Shown: piece after piece, positions 60,474-64,000 of the stretch | Layout of the letters: each line of letters begins with the position of its first letter | Position numbering within the stretch: position 1 is the stretch's first letter | Assembly: GCF_017352135.1 (NCBI RefSeq) | Contig: NZ_CP071454.1 | Span: forward strand, 2,319,001 to 2,383,000 | Length of the DNA stretch: 64,000 nt | Direction of reading: 5' to 3' | Origin: Rhizobium lentis | Lineage (GTDB): Bacteria > Pseudomonadota > Alphaproteobacteria > Rhizobiales > Rhizobiaceae | Notes under the pieces: generated by a model | Database searches by the model: none | The model's input: the letters and a program-made list of their open reading frames with translations, nothing else | What the model was told of the DNA's origin: nothing | Translations under genes and position numbers: made by a program

Positions 60474-60492
60474 GTGGATAAAAAATATCCAC
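60474..60492. promoter_or_regulatory. Putative Rrf2 operator
   Basis: GTGGATA-AAAAA-TATCCAC: perfect 7-bp inverted repeat with a 5-base A spacer, 20 bases before the Rrf2 start and 86 before the divergent YitT gene. Its placement allows control of both directions. Confidence 0.65.
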
Positions 60493-60578
60493 GATTACGG
60501 AGATGTCAAGAGGCGCGCTCGCGCTTGCCTTTATCGCTGTGCCGGATAGAAGACGACAAAAGCCGACAGGGGAACATC

Positions 60579-61211
60579 ATGGCATCCAACGCCTTCGCAG
60601 GCCTTCTGAACTCCAGCGCCGATCGGCACTCGCTGTTCGATGACGCCCAGGGCCTCGTCGCCGGCAGCATGCTCGCCGTGCTCGGCGTCTCGCTGCTTTC
60701 CGGTGCCGGGCTGCTGGCCGGCGGCACCGCGGGCCTTGCCTTCCTCGCGCATTACGCAACCGGGATCAGTTTCGGCCTCTGCTTCTTCGCGGTAAACCTG
60801 CCCTTCTATTATCTCGCCTTCCGCCGTCTGGGCCCCGCCTTCACCATCAAGACGTTCATCGCGATCGGGCTGACGTCGCTGCTGTCCGAATTCGTGCCCG
60901 GCCTCATCGGCGTGACGCATGTCCATCCAGTTGCCGGTGCGCTCTTCGGCGGCCTCGTCATCGCCGCCGGCATGCTGGCGCTCTTCCGCCATCGAGCCAG
61001 TCTCGGCGGCATCGGCATCCTTGCGCTCTACATCCAGGATCGCTTCGGCTGGCGCGCTGGCTTCGTCCAGCTTGGCTTCGACGGCATCGTGCTGGCGCTC
61101 TCCTTCTTCGTCGCCAGCCCTTTCATCATCGCCTGTTCCGTGCTCGGCGCCGTCGTGCTCAACCTGACGCTCGCCATCAATCACCGTAAAGACCGCTATA
61201 TCGCCATGTGA
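60579..61211 (+). CDS. YitT family membrane protein (paralogue 2)
   Basis: 210 aa from MASNAFAGLLNSSADRHSLF with AGGGGAAC upstream. Hydrophobic segments include LAVLGVSLLSGAGLLAGGTA and FGLCFFAVNLPFYYLAFRRL; LALFRHRASLGGIGILALYI and INHRKDRYIAM match the protein at 58518. The last codons (ATGTGA) border the helicase gene. Divergent from the Rrf2 gene across a palindromic site, so it may be part of the same response. Confidence 0.85.
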   Translation: MASNAFAGLLNSSADRHSLFDDAQGLVAGSMLAVLGVSLLSGAGLLAGGTAGLAFLAHYATGISFGLCFFAVNLPFYYLAFRRLGPAFTIKTFIAIGLTSLLSEFVPGLIGVTHVHPVAGALFGGLVIAAGMLALFRHRASLGGIGILALYIQDRFGWRAGFVQLGFDGIVLALSFFVASPFIIACSVLGAVVLNLTLAINHRKDRYIAM

Positions 61212-61258
61212 GGGTCGGCGGCTCTTCTTTTTCACAGGCTTTTCACTACTTTCAGGAC

Positions 61259-63777
61259 GTGGACCAGATCGATTCCGACGCCCTGCTTCCTGCCGCCTTT
61301 GCCCGCTGGTTTGCGGAAAAGGGCTGGCGTCCGCGCGCCCATCAGCTGGAACTGCTGGCCCGGGCCGAGGCCGGTGACAGCACCTTGCTGATTGCGCCGA
61401 CCGGCGCCGGCAAAACGCTGGCAGGTTTCCTGCCTTCGCTCACCGATCTCACCCGCCGCGGCAAGATCCCGCCCGGTTCCGCCTTCACCGGCATCCATAC
61501 GCTCTACGTGTCGCCGCTGAAGGCGCTGGCGATCGACATCGAGCGCAACCTGATGAAGCCGGTAGCGGAGATGGGCCTGCCGGTCACGATCGAAAACCGC
61601 ACCGGCGATACGCCGAACGCCAAGCGCCAGCGCCAGAAGCTTAACCCGCCGGATATTCTGCTGACGACGCCGGAGCAGGTCGCCCTGCTTCTGGCGAACG
61701 GCGAGGCCGAGCGCTTCTTCAAGGACCTGAAATATGTCGTCCTCGACGAGCTGCATTCGCTCGTCACCTCCAAGCGCGGCCATATGCTGTCGCTCGGCCT
61801 TGCCCGCCTGCGCCGGCTTGCCCCTGAACTGAAGACCATCGGCCTGTCGGCGACCGTCGCCGAGCCGATGGACCTGCAGAAATGGCTGGTCGCCCAAAAG
61901 GAGGGCGGGGGCAGGAGGGCAGGGAGCGTCATGCGGGCCTCGTTGTCGTCGAAGGCGGCGCAAAGCCCGACATCTCGATCTTGTCGACCGAGGAGCACAT
62001 CCCCTGGGCCGGCCACTCCGCCAAATATGCCATCCCCGATGTCTACAACAAGCTCCTCGAACACCAGACGACGCTGCTTTTCGTCAATACCCGCAGCCAG
62101 GCGGAAATGCTCTTCCAGGCACTCTGGACGATCAATGACGACAATTTGCCGATCGCCCTCCACCACGGCTCGCTCGACGTTGCCCAGCGCCGCAAGGTCG
62201 AGGCGGCGATGGCCGAAAACCGGCTGCGCGCCGTTGTCGCCACCTCAACGCTCGATCTCGGCATCGACTGGGGCGACGTCGACCTCGTCATCCATGTCGG
62301 CGCGCCGAAGGGCGCCTCGCGTCTTGCCCAGCGCATCGGCCGCGCCAACCACCGCATGGACGAACCCTCGAAGGCGATCCTCGTGCCCGCCAACCGGTTC
62401 GAGGTGATGGAGTGCCAGGCAGCCCTCGACGCCAATTATATCGGCGCCCAGGACACCCCGCCTGTCGGCCGCGGCGCGCTCGACGTGCTCGCCCAGCACA
62501 TCCTCGGCATGGCCTGCGCCGAACCCTTCGACATGCTGGAACTTTATGACGAAATCACCAGCGCCTCGCCCTATGCCGATCTCAGCTGGGAGATCTTCGA
62601 GCGAGTCGTCGATTTCGTCGCGACCGGCGGTTATGCGCTCCGGACCTACGAGCGTTACGCCCGCATCCGCAAAACCAAGGAAGGCCGCTGGCGCGTCTCC
62701 AATCCGGCCGTCGCCCAGCAATATCGCCTCAACCTCGGCACCATCGTCGAAAGTCCGATGCTGAACATCCGCATGGTCAAGCGCGGCGAGGGCGGCCGGA
62801 TCGGCCGCGGCGGCGCCACGCTCGGGAAGGTCGAGGAATATTTCCTCGAGCAATTGTCGCCGGGCGATACTTTCATCTTCTCCGGCAAGGTGCTGCGCTT
62901 CGAGGGCATTCGGGAAAACGAATGCCTGGCCTCTCAGGCCTTTTCGCTCGATCCGAAAATCCCCGCCTATAATGGCGGCAAGTTTCCGCTGTCGACCTAT
63001 CTCGCCGAGCAGGTGCGGGCAATGATCGCCGATCCCGACCGCTGGCGCCGCCTGCCGGATCAGGTGCGCGACTGGCTATCGCTTCAGACTGACAAGTCGA
63101 TGCTGCCGAAGCGCGACGAGTTCCTGATCGAAACTTTCCCGCGCGGCAGCCGCGGTTATATGGTCGCCTACCCCTTCGAAGGCCGTCTCGCCCACCAGAC
63201 GCTCGGCATGCTGCTCACCCGCCGGCTGGAGCGGGCCGGCGCCAAGCCGCTCGGCTTCGTCGCCACCGATTATTCGCTGGCCGTCTGGGGCCTTGAGGAC
63301 ATGGGGCTGATGATCGCCAATGGTCGCCTCAGCCTCTCCGACCTCTTCGACGAGGATATGCTGGGCGACGATCTCGAAGCCTGGCTCGCCGAATCCTTCC
63401 TGCTAAAGCGCACCTTCCGCAATTGCGCCGTGATTGCGGGCTTGATCGAGCGCCGCCATCCGGGCAAGGAGAAGAGCGGCCACCAGATCACCGTCTCGGC
63501 CGATCTGATCTATGACGTGCTGCGCAGCCATGAGCCGGATCACATCCTGCTGCAGGCAACGCGCCAGGATGCGGCGACGGGGCTTTTGGATATAAGCCGT
63601 CTTGGCGATATGTTGATGCGAATCAGGGGCCACATCACCCACCGCCCGCTCGACCATATTTCCCCGCTCGCCGTGCCGGTGATGCTGGAGATCGGACGCG
63701 AAGCGGTGCCGGGCGAGGCTCATGATACGCTGCTCGCCGAAGCGGCCGACGATCTGATCGCCGAAGCTCTGGCATAA
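61259..63777 (+). pseudogene. Lhr-type ligase-associated DEAD/DEXH helicase, frameshifted
   Basis: The first frame encodes the N-terminal helicase lobe: Walker A in LLIAPTGAGKTLAGFLPSLT, TLYVSPLKALAIDIERNL, TTPEQVALLL, the DELH box in YVVLDELHSLVTSKRGHMLS and GLSATVAEP. After KWLVAQKEGGG the frame is lost. The second frame continues VVVEGGAKPDISILSTEEHI, then TTLLFVNTRSQAEMLFQ, TSTLDLGIDWGDVDLVIHVG, RIGRANHRMDEPSKA and the Lhr C-terminal domains. Adding one G to the run at 61907-61911 restores one frame of about 839 aa. GTG at 61259 or 61208 is the start. It is next to pdeM, the usual DNA-repair partner. Confidence 0.85.
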
Positions 63778-64000
63778 TGACTAGGAAGAACACGACTGTG
63801 ATGAACCGCCTGGCGCTGGCGCGCGACATTTCCGGACTGGCCGCGATACCGGGCATCGAGACATCGGTGAACGGTATTGCCGCGGTCTGCGATCCGCTCG
63901 GCGCCCTCTATCTGCCGGATGCCGGCCTGCTCGTCGTCTCCGACCTGCATTTGGAAAAAGGCGCGGCCTTTGCCCGCCGCGGCATGATGCTGCCGCCCTA
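63777..64000 (+). CDS. pdeM: Ligase-associated metallophosphoesterase PdeM (partial, runs off the right edge)
   Basis: At least 74 residues are visible. LGALYLPDAGLLVVSDLHLE, then KGAAFARRGMMLPPY, carries the first metal-binding Asp-His motif (SDLHLEKG) of calcineurin-like phosphoesterases. The start ATG overlaps the helicase stop (TAATG); an alternative ATG at 63801 (MNRLALARD) follows an AGGAAG site. PdeM is a DNA endonuclease of the Lhr/ligase-linked repair set. Confidence 0.85.
   Translation, partial: MTRKNTTVMNRLALARDISGLAAIPGIETSVNGIAAVCDPLGALYLPDAGLLVVSDLHLEKGAAFARRGMMLPP

Overview
The window is high-GC alphaproteobacterial DNA, most probably from Rhizobium (R. leguminosarum / R. etli group). 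The evidence is several RIME-type intergenic mosaic repeats, a SAM-II riboswitch on metZ, a GcrA cell-cycle regulator, a phoR / pstSCAB-phoU-phoB cluster, and a ligase-associated helicase next to pdeM. All assignments come from reading the sequence; no database search was run.

Layout. 1-2.1 kb: the end of an osmoprotectant (YehY/YehZ-type) ABC importer. 2.4-4.5 kb: a LysR regulator with two helix-turn-helix units, overlapping cutC. 4.7-14.1 kb: a sugar catabolic cluster on the minus strand (UxaA-type dehydratase, aldo/keto reductase, FucU mutarotase, ribose-type ABC importer, zinc dehydrogenase) with a plus-strand GntR regulator; it probably serves L-fucose or a related L-sugar, and two matching operator-like sites precede its two halves. 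14.2-19.9 kb: an SbmA/YddA-like ABC exporter, a DHA2-type MFS pump, a small repeat-rich secreted protein and an acyltransferase-3.

19.9-23.2 kb is an accessory islet of different base use at the 3' side of tRNA-Thr. It holds a Rap1a-like protein, a DUF4145-like protein, a DUF5677-like protein and three short genes broken by single-base frameshifts. 23.4-26.8 kb: nitronate monooxygenase, a membrane protein of unknown role and PPK2. 27-36.9 kb: the phosphate regulon, phoR then (after RIME repeats, a DUF559 gene and an IS110-family element) pstSCAB-phoU-phoB behind a Pho box. 37.3-49 kb: gcrA, argD-argF-hslO, apaG, metZ, a two-domain dCTP deaminase, tRNA-Gly, a lipoprotein, a VOC protein and a chemoreceptor. 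49.5-64 kb: a solute-binding protein, TerB, an SNase-like protein (frameshifted), an S24 regulator, a NarL-type response regulator, a DUF952 gene overlapping pyrD, a MATE pump, a CAP lipoprotein, a TPR methyltransferase, two YitT paralogues bracketing an Rrf2/AhpD-like pair, and a frameshifted Lhr-type helicase followed by pdeM.

Noteworthy structure: an IS element sitting inside a RIME copy, strong intercistronic hairpins directly after three ABC binding-protein genes, paired palindromic repeats at 16.2 and 42.3 kb, competing attenuator hairpins after the SAM-II aptamer, and five apparent single-base frameshifts that are either real decay or assembly errors.
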